From: Streptomyces bacillaris
GTDB lineage: Bacteria > Actinomycetota > Actinomycetes > Streptomycetales > Streptomycetaceae
Length of the DNA: 64,000 bases
Direction of reading: 5' to 3'
Assembly: GCF_003268675.1 (NCBI RefSeq)
Contig: NZ_CP029378.1
Coordinates: 7,068,001 to 7,132,000 of the forward strand
In this document: piece by piece, positions 33,997-43,078 of the stretch
Position numbering within the stretch: the stretch's first letter is position 1
How the letters are laid out: each line of letters begins with the position of its first letter
Translations under genes and position numbers: made by a program
Notes under the pieces: model-generated
Databases searched by the model: none
What the model saw: the letters and a program-made list of their open reading frames with translations, nothing else
What the model was told of the DNA's origin: nothing

Positions 33997-35028
33997 ATGC
34001 AGGTGGAGGACGCCTCGGCGGCTACCCGGGTACGCGAGCCGGCCATGACGGACGTGGCGCGGCTCGCCGGGGTCTCCCACCAGACGGTGTCCCGCGTGCT
34101 CAACGGGCACCCCAATGTCCGGGAGCAGACGCGGCTGAGAGTGCGTGCCGCGATCGCTGAGCTGGGATACCGGCCCAACCGTGCCGCGCGCACCCTGGTG
34201 ACCGGCCGCTCCCAGCAGATCGGCGTGGTGGCCCAGAACTCCACTCTGTACGGGCCGACCTCGATGCTGGCGGCCTTCGAACTGGCCGCCGCGACCCAGG
34301 GCTTCGCGGTGAGTGTGCGACGGGTGCGCGTCCTCGACCGCTCCTCCATCGCCGCGGCGGTGGAACACCACCGGGACCAGCGGGTCGCCGGCATCGTGGT
34401 CATCGCTCCCACCGCATCCGCCGACGAGGCACTGGCGGAGATTCCGGCCGACGTCCCGCTCGTGGCCGTCGACGGGGACCCCGACCGGGGTGGAGCGCTG
34501 GTCACGGTCGACCAGGAGAAGGGGGCCTTCGCCGCCACACGGCACCTGCTGGACGCGGGGCACCAGACCGTGTGGCACATCTCGGGTCCGCCGGACTGGT
34601 TCGACGCCGCGGGCCGGGCGCGCGGGTGGCGGCGTGCTCTGCAGGAGGCCGGTGCGGAGATTCCACCCGTCAGCTCCGCGGACTGGAGCGCGTCCTCCGG
34701 CTACCGCGCGGGTCAGATGCTGGCCCGCATGCCCGATGTGACCGCCATCTTCGCGGCCAACGACCACCTGGCCCTCGGCGCCATCCGCGCCATGGCCGAG
34801 CGGGGTCGTCGCGTCCCTGACGACGTGAGCATCGTCGGCTTCGACGACGTGCCCGAAGCCGGTTTCTTCTCGCCCCCGTTGACCACGGTGCGCCCGGACT
34901 TCGACGGGGTGGCCACCGAGACCCTCAGCCTTCTGCTGGCTCGGATCGAGGGCGAGTCGGGGCCTTCGCTGCGCACACTCAACCCCACACTCATCCCGCG
35001 GGAGAGCGTCGCGGCTCCGCGCGGCTGA
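33997..35028 (+). CDS. araR: LacI-family regulator of arabinose/arabinan genes (AraR-like)
   Basis: A 343-residue LacI/GalR repressor. ATG 33997 follows CGGAG; the helix-turn-helix starts a little inside (MTDVARLAGVSHQTVSRVLNG), after a 16-residue extension. The core has IGVVAQNSTLYGPTSMLAAFELAA, IFAANDHLALGAIRAM and VSIVGFDDVPEAGFFSPPLTTV. It lies between the furanose importer and araBDA. Eight related operators are spread over the following 22 kb and on both its flanks, which makes it the obvious local regulator. L-arabinose as inducer is an inference from the gene set. Confidence 0.88.
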   Translation: MQVEDASAATRVREPAMTDVARLAGVSHQTVSRVLNGHPNVREQTRLRVRAAIAELGYRPNRAARTLVTGRSQQIGVVAQNSTLYGPTSMLAAFELAAATQGFAVSVRRVRVLDRSSIAAAVEHHRDQRVAGIVVIAPTASADEALAEIPADVPLVAVDGDPDRGGALVTVDQEKGAFAATRHLLDAGHQTVWHISGPPDWFDAAGRARGWRRALQEAGAEIPPVSSADWSASSGYRAGQMLARMPDVTAIFAANDHLALGAIRAMAERGRRVPDDVSIVGFDDVPEAGFFSPPLTTVRPDFDGVATETLSLLLARIEGESGPSLRTLNPTLIPRESVAAPRG

Positions 35029-35118
35029 GCCTCTTACCCGGCCGATCCCCCGAAGTCCTGCCTGAGCACGCTCACATGCCCGGTCATTGCTGTCGGCGGA
35101 TGTCTTGACGCATAGATT

Positions 35119-35130
35119 GTTAGCGATAAC
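35119..35130. promoter_or_regulatory. AraR-like operator before araBDA
   Basis: GTTAGCGATAAC, close to a perfect palindrome, 39 bp upstream of araB, a classic repressor position near the promoter. Confidence 0.8.
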
Positions 35131-35169
35131 ACTTCGGGTGTCCTTCGACGAACGACCAAAGGTGGCTTC

Positions 35170-36846
35170 ATGGCCGACGAACCTGACTCCCTCGTAGTCG
35201 GTGTCGACTACGGCACGCTGTCCGGACGCGCCGTGGTGGTGCGGGTCCGGGACGGCGCCGAGCTGGGCACGGGTGTCCATGCCTACCGCCACGGCGTCAT
35301 TGACCGGTCCCTGCCCGCGACGGGCCAGACCTTGCCGCCGGACTGGGCACTGCAGGTTCCCGAGGACTACCTCGACGTTCTGCGGATCGCCGTACCGGCC
35401 GCGATCGCGGACGCCGGGGTCGATCCAGCTCGTGTGATCGGGATCGGGACCGACTTCACCGCCTGCACCATGGTGCCGACCACCGGGGACGGAACCCCGC
35501 TGTGCGACCTGCCCGAACTCGCTGGGGATCCGCACGCGTACGTCAAGCTCTGGCGCCACCACGCCGCCCAGCCGCAGGCCGACCGGATCAACGCCCTGGC
35601 GCGGGCGCGCGGGGAGAAGTGGCTGCCGAGGTACGGAGGGCTGATCTCCTCGGAGTGGGAGTTCGCCAAGGCGCTCCAGGTGCTGGAGGAGGCGCCCGAG
35701 GTGTACGCCGCCATGGACCGGTGGGTGGAAGCCGCCGACTGGATCGTCTGGCGGCTCACGGGGGAGTACGTACGCAACGCCTGCAGCGCCGGTTACAAGG
35801 GGATGCGCCAGGACGGCGAGTACCCCGCCGCGGACTTCCTCGCCGAACTGCACCCCGCCTTCGCCGACTTCGTGACGGAGAAGCTGGATCAGCCCATCGG
35901 CCGCCTCGGCGACCGGGCCGGTGGCCTGAGCGCTGAGGCCGCGGCCTGGACCGGACTGCCGCAGGGCATCGCGGTCGCCGTCGGGAACGTCGACGCACAC
36001 GTCACCGCCCCGGCGGCCGGAGCTGTGGAGCCCGGTCAGCTGGTCGCGATCATGGGCACGTCCACCTGCCACGTCCTCAACGGCGACACCTTGCGCGAGG
36101 TCCCCGGCATGTGCGGTGTGGTCGACGGCGGCATCGTCGACGGGCTGTGGGGTTACGAGGCCGGACAGAGCGGAGTGGGGGACATCTTCGCCTGGTACGT
36201 CGACCACCAGGTCCCCGAGGGCTACCACGTACAGGCCCGGGAACGCGGCCTGTCCGTCCATGAACTGCTCACCGACCTGGCCGCGAACCAGAAGGTCGGT
36301 GAGCACGGCCTGATCGCCCTTGACTGGCACAGCGGCAACCGTTCGGTGCTGGTCGACCACGAGCTGTCCGGATTGGTTCTGGGGCAGACCCTCTCCACCC
36401 GGCCCGAGGACATCTACCGTGCTCTGCTCGAAGCCACCGCGTTCGGTACGCGCACGATCGTGGAGACCTTCACCACCGCGGGTGTACCCGTGGACGAACT
36501 CATCGTCGCCGGCGGTCTGGTGCGCAACTCGTTCCTCATGCAGCTCTACTCCGACGTCCTCGGCCTGCCGCTCTCGATCATCCGCTCCGCCCAGGGACCG
36601 GCCCTCGGGTCGGCGCTCCACGCGGCGGTGGCCGCGGGTGCGCACCGCGACGTCCGAGCCGCCGCTACCGCCATGGGCTCGGTCGACCGAGCCGTCTACC
36701 GGCCCCGCCCCGCGGAAGCCGCCGCCTACGACCGGCTCTTCGCCGAGTACGTCGCCCTGCACGACCACTTCGGCCGGGGCGGCAGCGACGTCATGCGCAG
36801 ACTGCGAGCCATGCGCCGCTCTGCCATCGAATCGAAGGAGAAGTGA
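35170..36846 (+). CDS. araB: Ribulokinase
   Basis: FGGY-family kinase of 558 residues that phosphorylates L-ribulose to L-ribulose 5-phosphate. The N-terminal actin-like domain opens VVGVDYGTLSGRAVVV. Family-specific stretches include GIGTDFTACTMVP, YVKLWRHHAAQPQADRIN, and LVAIMGTSTCHVLNG with the phosphate-binding loop, plus LIVAGGLVRNSFLMQLYSDVLG. It is first in araB-araD-araA, and its TGA shares a base with the araD ATG. Length and motifs match bacterial AraB throughout. Confidence 0.97.
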   Translation: MADEPDSLVVGVDYGTLSGRAVVVRVRDGAELGTGVHAYRHGVIDRSLPATGQTLPPDWALQVPEDYLDVLRIAVPAAIADAGVDPARVIGIGTDFTACTMVPTTGDGTPLCDLPELAGDPHAYVKLWRHHAAQPQADRINALARARGEKWLPRYGGLISSEWEFAKALQVLEEAPEVYAAMDRWVEAADWIVWRLTGEYVRNACSAGYKGMRQDGEYPAADFLAELHPAFADFVTEKLDQPIGRLGDRAGGLSAEAAAWTGLPQGIAVAVGNVDAHVTAPAAGAVEPGQLVAIMGTSTCHVLNGDTLREVPGMCGVVDGGIVDGLWGYEAGQSGVGDIFAWYVDHQVPEGYHVQARERGLSVHELLTDLAANQKVGEHGLIALDWHSGNRSVLVDHELSGLVLGQTLSTRPEDIYRALLEATAFGTRTIVETFTTAGVPVDELIVAGGLVRNSFLMQLYSDVLGLPLSIIRSAQGPALGSALHAAVAAGAHRDVRAAATAMGSVDRAVYRPRPAEAAAYDRLFAEYVALHDHFGRGGSDVMRRLRAMRRSAIESKEK

Positions 36847-37508
36847 TGGGTGCCGTCGACAGTGTGAAGAACCTCCGGCAGACCGTCGCTGACCTGCACC
36901 GTGAACTGACGCGATACGGGTTGGTGATCTGGACCGCCGGAAACGTCTCGGCCCGCGTTCCGGGAGAGGATCTCATGGTCATCAAGCCCTCCGGCGTGTC
37001 CTACGACGACCTGAGCCCCGACGCCATGGTCGTCACCGACCTGCACGGCAACCTGGTGGAGGGCGACCTGGCGCCGTCCTCGGACACGGCCGCCCACGCC
37101 TACGTCTACCGGCATATGCCCGAGGTCGGAGGCGTGGTGCACACGCACTCGCCCTACGCCACCGCCTGGGCCGCACGTGGCGAGCCCATCCCGTGTGTCC
37201 TGACCATGATCGCCGACGAGTTCGGCGGCGAGGTCCCGGTCGGCCCCTTCGCGCTCATCGGCGACGACTCCATCGGTCGTGGCATCGTCGACACGCTCCG
37301 TGACAGCCGCTCGCCCGCCGTCCTCATGCGCAGCCACGGCCCCTTCACCGTCGGCCGCGACGCGCGTTCGGCTGTGAAAGCGGCCGTCATGGTCGAGGAC
37401 GTGGCCCGCACCGTCCACTTCGCCCGCCAGCTGGGTGCCCCGGCCGCCATCGACGCGGCCGCCGTGGACCGGCTCTATGAGCGCTACCAGAACGTCTACG
37501 GCCAGTGA
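36846..37508 (+). CDS. araD: L-ribulose-5-phosphate 4-epimerase
   Basis: Zinc-dependent epimerase converting L-ribulose 5-phosphate to D-xylulose 5-phosphate, the step that feeds the pentose phosphate pathway. It has 220 residues of the class II aldolase fold, with GNVSARV (phosphate loop), VVHTHSPYATAWAARG carrying two zinc ligands, and RSHGPFTVG with the third His. The ATG at 36846 overlaps the araB stop and sits 5 bases after AAGGAG. An alternative GTG one codon earlier is possible. Confidence 0.95.
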   Translation: MGAVDSVKNLRQTVADLHRELTRYGLVIWTAGNVSARVPGEDLMVIKPSGVSYDDLSPDAMVVTDLHGNLVEGDLAPSSDTAAHAYVYRHMPEVGGVVHTHSPYATAWAARGEPIPCVLTMIADEFGGEVPVGPFALIGDDSIGRGIVDTLRDSRSPAVLMRSHGPFTVGRDARSAVKAAVMVEDVARTVHFARQLGAPAAIDAAAVDRLYERYQNVYGQ

Positions 37509-37527
37509 GCCCACGAGGGGAAGACCG

Positions 37528-39018
37528 ATGAACAGCACAACCCAGCCGCAGATCTGGTTCCTGACGGGAAGTCAGCACCTCTACGGTGCGGACACCCTGA
37601 ACCAGGTGGCGGAGCAGTCGGCCAGAATCCAGGAGATGCTGGCCGCTTCCGGACGGATCGGCGCCGACATCGTGGGAAAGCCGGTCCTGACCGAGGCCTC
37701 CGCCATCAGGCGGACACTGGAGGCCGCCAACACCGACCCGGCCTGTGTCGGGGTGATCGCGTGGATGCACACCTTCTCTCCTGCGAAGATGTGGATCTCC
37801 GGGCTCGACGCCCTGCGTAAGCCGCTGCTGCATCTGCACACCCAGCTCAACCGGGAACTGCCGTGGTCGTCCATCGACATGGACTTCATGAACCTCAATC
37901 AGGCAGCCCACGGCGACCGGGAGTTCGGCTACATACAGACCCGTATCGGCGTGGCCCGCAAGACCGTGGTGGGCCATGTGTCCGACCCGGAGGTCGTCGG
38001 GCGGGTCGACGACTGGGTCCGGGCGGCGCTCGGCTTCCATCACATGCGCAATCTCCGCCTGGCGCGCTTCGGCGACAACATGCGTGACGTGGCGGTGACC
38101 GAGGGTGACAAGGTGGAGGCGGAGCTCCGGTTCGGTGTCAGCGTGAACACCTACGGTGTCAACGACCTCGTCGAGCTCGTCGACGCCGTGACCGCCGAAG
38201 AGATCGACAAGCTCGTCGGAGAGTACTCCGAACTCTACCGACTGGCACCGGAGTTGGTGCGCGGCGGCGATCGCCACTCCTCGCTGCGCCACGCAGCCGC
38301 CATCGAGGCCGGCCTGCGCCAGTTCCTCGTCCGGGGCGGCTTCGGCGCCTTCACCACCAACTTCGAGGACCTGGGCGGACTGCGGCAGCTACCCGGCCTG
38401 GCCGTCCAGCGCCTCATGGCCCACGGTTACGGCTTCGGCGGCGAGGGCGACTGGAAGACCTCCGCGCTGCTCGCCGCCGCGAAGGCCATGGGCCCGCGGG
38501 CCTCGTTCATGGAGGACTACACCTACCACTTCGGGCCCGGCACGCCCAGGACCCTCGGCGCGCACATGCTCGAGGTGTGTCCCTCGATCGCCGATGCCCA
38601 GCCGTCCTGTGAGGTTCACCCCCTGTCGATCGGAGGGCGTGAGGACCCGGTGCGCCTGGTCTTCGACGCCGCCGCCGGCCCTGCCACGGTGATCGGTCTG
38701 GCCGATATGGGCGACCGTTTCCGGCTCGTGGCCAACGACATCGATGTCGTATTGCCGGATGAGCCTCTGCCGTGCCTGCCGGTGGCGCGGGCGGTGTGGG
38801 AGCCTCGGCCCTCGCTGTCCACATCGGCCGAGTGCTGGCTGATGGCCGGTGGCCCGCACCACACGGTCCTCACCACGGTGGGGTCGGACGTTCTGCGTGA
38901 CTTCGCTCAGATGGTCGGCACCGAGCTGGTGATGATCGACGACACCACCACGGCCCATGACTTCGCGGACCGTCTCCGTTGGAACCAGGCGTACCACCGG
39001 CTGGCCCAGCGGATGTGA
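37528..39018 (+). CDS. araA: L-arabinose isomerase
   Basis: Converts L-arabinose to L-ribulose. Its 496 residues match E. coli AraA in length. Characteristic parts are IWFLTGSQHLYG at the N-terminus, WMHTFSPAKMWI, LPWSSIDMDFMNLNQAAHGDREFGYI, FGAFTTNFEDLGGLRQLPGLAVQRLMAHGYGFGGEGDWKT (metal-site Glu), MEDYTYHF and the C-terminal AGGPHHTVL His. It lies 19 bp after araD and completes the three-step pathway to xylulose 5-phosphate. Confidence 0.97.
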   Translation: MNSTTQPQIWFLTGSQHLYGADTLNQVAEQSARIQEMLAASGRIGADIVGKPVLTEASAIRRTLEAANTDPACVGVIAWMHTFSPAKMWISGLDALRKPLLHLHTQLNRELPWSSIDMDFMNLNQAAHGDREFGYIQTRIGVARKTVVGHVSDPEVVGRVDDWVRAALGFHHMRNLRLARFGDNMRDVAVTEGDKVEAELRFGVSVNTYGVNDLVELVDAVTAEEIDKLVGEYSELYRLAPELVRGGDRHSSLRHAAAIEAGLRQFLVRGGFGAFTTNFEDLGGLRQLPGLAVQRLMAHGYGFGGEGDWKTSALLAAAKAMGPRASFMEDYTYHFGPGTPRTLGAHMLEVCPSIADAQPSCEVHPLSIGGREDPVRLVFDAAAGPATVIGLADMGDRFRLVANDIDVVLPDEPLPCLPVARAVWEPRPSLSTSAECWLMAGGPHHTVLTTVGSDVLRDFAQMVGTELVMIDDTTTAHDFADRLRWNQAYHRLAQRM

Positions 39019-39045
39019 CCCGAGCTCAAGCGTGACCCGCCTCTC

Positions 39046-39091
39046 CCGCGTGAAGGAGCCCCGCCCAACCGGGCGGGGCTCCTTCACGCGG
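39046..39091. terminator. Bidirectional terminator between araA and GH43
   Basis: A perfect 21-bp stem (one arm begins CCGCGTGAAGGAGCCC) around loop AACC, placed between the convergent araA and GH43 genes. Confidence 0.92.
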
Positions 39092-39124
39092 AAAGGGCGG
39101 GCGCCAGGTGCCGCCCCCAGGTGC

Positions 39125-40570
39125 CTACTCGATGGAGTAGGTGGCGTCGGCCCGGTCCAGCGCCGAGTTCACCGGCTGGACGTACAGAAGACTGTCGTAG
39201 TGCCGCAGGTAGCGGCCGGGGTAGTTGGACGACTCGAAGGAGAAGCCGGCCGACGCGGCGGCCAGGCCCGGCCTGCGGTGGAACGAGGCGTCGGCCGAGA
39301 AGAGAGAAGATCCGTCGTTCCTCTCGAGCCAGACCTCGAAGCCCTTGTGGCGCAGGTAGTGGCCGGGGAAGTTCGCCGACTCCAGGGAGACGGTGCCGTT
39401 GCCGGCCAGTCCACCGACGATGCGGAACTGCGAGTCGGCGAGGTCGGTGACGTTCGCCTCCACCCGGGCCCGCAGACCTGCGTGGCGGATGTACCGGTCG
39501 GGGAAGTTGAACGAGGAGAGGCGGACGGGGGTGGGCCCTTCGGCGACGGGCACGCCGAAGTTGGGAGTGCCGTCACTGTTCCAGTACAGCTTCTGCATCC
39601 GGGTCTGCCGGTTGGGGTCCTTCAGCGGGTCGCCGCTGATGTCCCGGTACGTGCGGGAGTGGTAGACCATGATGTCCGACGCACCGTCCTCGGAGACGGT
39701 GAAGGAGTTGTGGCCCGGACCGTACTGACTCGTCGCCGTGTTGCTGGTGAAGACAGGGGTGGGCTTCTTCGACCAGGAGGAGGGGCTCAGCAGATCGGAC
39801 GTCCGGTCGGCCGTCAGGAGCCCCAGACAGTAGTTGCTGTCGGTCGCACTGGCGGAGAAGGTCATGAAGACCTTGTCGCCCTTGCTGATGAAGGCCGGTC
39901 CTTCGTTGACCCGATGGCCTCTGGTCTCCCACGCGTGGGTGGGGGAGGCGATCCGTGCAGGGCGGCCGCTGATGGTCCAGGGGTTGGACATCCGGGCGAT
40001 GTAGATGCCCGTGCCGTCACCGATGGCGGGATCGGCCTGTGCCCAGCTCAGGTAGCGGGTGCCGTTGTGTACGAACGTGGTGGCGTCCAGGGAGAAGGTG
40101 TTCAGTGGCAGACTGATCCGGCCCTTCTCGTTCCAGGAGCCGGTGAGCGGATTGGCGGACCCGGACTCCAGTACGTACGGACGGATCGCCCAAGGGTCTT
40201 CGGCGGGAGCAGCGGCGAAGTAGATGTACCACTTGCCGTCGATGAAGTGGATCTCCGGAGCCCAGATGTGCGCGCCCATGTCACCGCTGGCGTGCTTGGT
40301 CCAGATCGTTGTCTCCGGGGCGGTCGCCAGCCCCTGCAGCGTGGTGGCGCGGCGCAGGACGATGCGGTCGTAGGCGGGCACGGTCGCGGTGTAGTAGTAG
40401 TAGCCGTCCGTGTGCTTGTGGACGTGCGGATCGGCGCGCTGCTGGGCGATCGGATTCACGAACGTTGCCGCGGGGGTGGGAGCAGCCGCCGCAGCGGGAG
40501 CGGGAATGCCGACCGACAACACGGCCAGGACGGCCGTCGCGGTGAGCAGGCCGCGACTTCTGAGCCTCAC
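39125..40570 (-). CDS. Secreted GH43 arabinanase-type enzyme with CBM42 (AbfB)
   Basis: 481 residues. The signal peptide ends AAAA near residue 29. The five-bladed GH43 propeller has its base Asp in QQRADPHVHKH, the pKa-modulating Asp in FSLDATTF and the acid Glu in VNEGPAF. An AbfB/CBM42 trefoil follows with three repeats (YIRHAGLRARV, YLRHKGFEVWL, YLRHYDSLLYV) that bind arabinofuranose side chains. The layout matches the exo-1,5-alpha-L-arabinofuranosidase Araf43A of S. avermitilis, so that is the preferred function. An operator lies 304 bp upstream. Confidence 0.9.
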   Translation of the reverse strand: MRLRSRGLLTATAVLAVLSVGIPAPAAAAAPTPAATFVNPIAQQRADPHVHKHTDGYYYYTATVPAYDRIVLRRATTLQGLATAPETTIWTKHASGDMGAHIWAPEIHFIDGKWYIYFAAAPAEDPWAIRPYVLESGSANPLTGSWNEKGRISLPLNTFSLDATTFVHNGTRYLSWAQADPAIGDGTGIYIARMSNPWTISGRPARIASPTHAWETRGHRVNEGPAFISKGDKVFMTFSASATDSNYCLGLLTADRTSDLLSPSSWSKKPTPVFTSNTATSQYGPGHNSFTVSEDGASDIMVYHSRTYRDISGDPLKDPNRQTRMQKLYWNSDGTPNFGVPVAEGPTPVRLSSFNFPDRYIRHAGLRARVEANVTDLADSQFRIVGGLAGNGTVSLESANFPGHYLRHKGFEVWLERNDGSSLFSADASFHRRPGLAAASAGFSFESSNYPGRYLRHYDSLLYVQPVNSALDRADATYSIE

Positions 40571-40873
40571 GGGATTCTCCTTCGTCGGTGATGCGGGAAC
40601 GGCAGCGGGTCGGTTTCCAGCGTTCGCCGTGGGAGAGAAGCGCGGGCGTGGCGGCCACGTCCGCGCGCGGGAAAGCGGAGGGTGCCGGGGAGGCCGTGCC
40701 CGGGCGCGGGCAGCCGCATTCTCGGTGGTCAGCTCGGCGGGGGAGCTCCGAGGACGGCACGGTCACGAACGCCGCCTTTCGACGCCACGGCTCCTCCTGG
40801 GGGGAGTTGGGCGAGTGCGCGATGGCGCCGACCGAGCCGTCACCAACGAGCGATCGAAGTGCTTCCGATGGGT

Positions 40874-40885
40874 GTGAACGTTAAC
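40874..40885. promoter_or_regulatory. AraR-like operator, left GH43
   Basis: GTGAACGTTAAC, palindromic except for one position, 304 bp upstream of the minus-strand GH43 start. Confidence 0.75.
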
Positions 40886-41117
40886 AGCGGTTGTTCACCG
40901 GCTCAATCCCTCGGAAACAAATCCTGGTGTCGGCCGTGCTCCGCGGCAGGCTGATCCCGTTGGCCGGGTGTGCCCCTGGCCAGCTCGTCGCGGTTGCTGA
41001 TCACCGCGAAACATGGCGTCAACCGTGCCAGAGAGAGGGAGTGCGGTGGAGGAGGGTGGTTCCGCAGCCTGCCTGTATCGGTGTCGACGGAAGTGAACTC
41101 CCATCCACCGGTCGAGT

Positions 41118-41129
41118 GTTATCGATAAC
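41118..41129. promoter_or_regulatory. AraR-like operator, right GH43 pair
   Basis: GTTATCGATAAC, a perfect 12-bp palindrome, 365 bp upstream of the plus-strand GH43 start. Confidence 0.8.
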
Positions 41130-41493
41130 AGAAGGGGTTGTCGGTGGCGGATGCCTGAGCTACGTTACGTGCTGCTCACCGCCGTTGGTTCGCCGTTCGC
41201 TGCTCACGAGGAGTCTTCGCCGTTGGCCGCGTCGGGTCGGCCTGGGGACCGGCCGCTGTCGGGCGACGGACACCGGACGCCTTCTCGACGGTCGCGAAAA
41301 CGGAAGGGCCCGGGTCGCGGAACCCGAAAGCACCGCTGCTTCACGGCGTCATGCCGCGCACACGCATGCTCTCTTCGCCTTGCCCGCCTCATCGCATCGC
41401 AGCAGGCACCGACCGTTCCCGATTGCCCTTCGGAAAGCAGGCCGGGGCGCCCCAGCCTCCCCGTGCCCGCCCCCACACGCGAATGGATTCCTC

Positions 41494-42936
41494 ATGAGAA
41501 GACCTCATCGGAAACGGTTCGCCCGCTGGCTCGTCGCGGCCTCGCTCGCCGCCGTCGGCGCGGTGCCCGCACATGCCTCCCAGCCCACCGACGCGTCCCA
41601 GCCCATCGACGCGGCAAGCAACGCCACTGTGGCCGCCGACGACGCGGGCTACGTCATGGGCTACTTCAAGGAGTCCCTCAACGGATCAGGCGACGTGAAC
41701 GCCCTGCATCTGGCCCTGAGCACCGATGGTCTGGAGTGGACGCCACTCCACGACAACAAGGCGGTGCTCATACCCACGGCCGGCACCAAGGGCCTCCGTG
41801 ATCCCTTCCTGTACCGGCTCAACGACGGTACCTGGGTGGCGGTGGCGACGGACATCCCCAGGGGAGGCGATTTCACTGAGCCCAATCCGAACATCCACGT
41901 CTGGACCTCCCCGAACCTGGTGAACTGGTCCGCCGACCGTCTGCTCAACGTCAACCGGACCAATCCGAACTCCTACAGCTGGGCGCCTGCCGTTCACTGG
42001 GACCCGAGCCGACAGGCGTACGGGATCACCTACTCGACGGTCCCCGAGGGCAGCAGGTACTCGGTCATCGCGGTCGTGTACACCACCGATTTCCGCACCA
42101 CCACCGCGCCCACGACGTTCTTCGACGGCGGCCCGGCGGGCGTCATCGACTCGCATGTCGTGACCGATGTCAACGGCATGAACTACCTGTACTACAAGGA
42201 CCACGCGACCGGCGGCCTCGTCGGCGCCCGGTCGGCGTCGTCGGCCCCGGGCAGCTTCAGGCGCTACGGCGGCACTCTCGCCGGGAACCCGTGCACCGAG
42301 GCCCCGACACTGGTCAAGTCGCTGACGTCCGGCAGGTGGCAGCTCTGGGGCGACACCTTCTGCCCGAACGCGAGGTTCGATGTCTGGGAGGGAGACCTGG
42401 CGTCCGCTTCCTGGACGAAGCTCGACCGCGGGCGGTACACCGCGCCGTTGAACGCGAAGCACAACACGATCCAGACCGTCACCGCCGCGGAGTACGACCG
42501 GCTGCTGCGGACGTACGGCGGCACGGAGGGAAAGCGGCTGAAGTCGTACAACTTTCCGGGGCACTTCATCCGGCACGCCGACTTCGACGCCTGGATCGCC
42601 GAGCAACCTTCGGAGCCCTACCAGGACTCCGTATGGCGTCTGACGCCAGGTCTGGCAGGTTCCGACGACGTCTCGTTCGAATCCGTGAGCTTCCCCGGCC
42701 ACTACCTGCGGCACCAGGGCTTCCAGGTCAAGCTCCTCCGCGATGACGGAACGGCACAGTTCGCGCGGGATGCCACGTTCCGTCGTGAGCCCGGTCTGGC
42801 GGACCCGGACTGGTCGTCCTTCCGCTCTGTCAACCACCCGGCTCGCCACCTCCGGCACGCGGACTTCGCCCTGCGCCTTGATGAGGTGGCGAGCGCCGGC
42901 GACCGTGCCGACGCGACCTTCCGCATCGGGTACTGA
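41494..42936 (+). CDS. Secreted GH43-like enzyme with CBM42 (AbfB)
   Basis: 480 residues with a signal peptide ending AHAS (near 28). The propeller is a divergent GH43 type: MGYFKESLNGSGDVNALHLALS opens blade one, GLRDPFLYRL carries the likely Asp, SYSWAPAVHWD the second acidic region, and IDSHVV and PCTEAPTLVKS the acid Glu blade. The C-terminal AbfB/CBM42 trefoil again has YIRHA/YLRHQ-type repeats (HFIRHADFDAWI, HYLRHQGFQVKL, RHLRHADFALRL). The substrate is likely an arabinofuranosyl-containing polymer, but the subfamily cannot be fixed by eye. ATG 41494 starts just before a typical basic n-region. Confidence 0.82.
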   Translation: MRRPHRKRFARWLVAASLAAVGAVPAHASQPTDASQPIDAASNATVAADDAGYVMGYFKESLNGSGDVNALHLALSTDGLEWTPLHDNKAVLIPTAGTKGLRDPFLYRLNDGTWVAVATDIPRGGDFTEPNPNIHVWTSPNLVNWSADRLLNVNRTNPNSYSWAPAVHWDPSRQAYGITYSTVPEGSRYSVIAVVYTTDFRTTTAPTTFFDGGPAGVIDSHVVTDVNGMNYLYYKDHATGGLVGARSASSAPGSFRRYGGTLAGNPCTEAPTLVKSLTSGRWQLWGDTFCPNARFDVWEGDLASASWTKLDRGRYTAPLNAKHNTIQTVTAAEYDRLLRTYGGTEGKRLKSYNFPGHFIRHADFDAWIAEQPSEPYQDSVWRLTPGLAGSDDVSFESVSFPGHYLRHQGFQVKLLRDDGTAQFARDATFRREPGLADPDWSSFRSVNHPARHLRHADFALRLDEVASAGDRADATFRIGY

Positions 42937-43078
42937 GTTCTCACCGGCCCGCGCGGGCCACCCCGTGGGCCCTACCTCCCATGCGGTGTGCGTGAGGTTG
43001 CCTCGGTGCTTGCCCCTGATCGCGCTCCAGCCCCTCATGCCCCTCACCCAGTACGACCGACACGCCCCAGGAGGCACG

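Larger units (their letters stand above)
40571..41493. other. Divergent control region between two GH43 genes
   Basis: About 920 bp without a convincing gene. It contains two AraR-like operators, one for each divergent GH43 unit, leaving leaders of about 300-365 bp to each start codon. Confidence 0.65.

Noticed and set aside
33922..36768. A 948-codon open frame antisense to araR and araB
   Set aside because: Shadow of two clearly recognised genes; composition rich in Arg, Gly, Asp and His typical of antisense frames.
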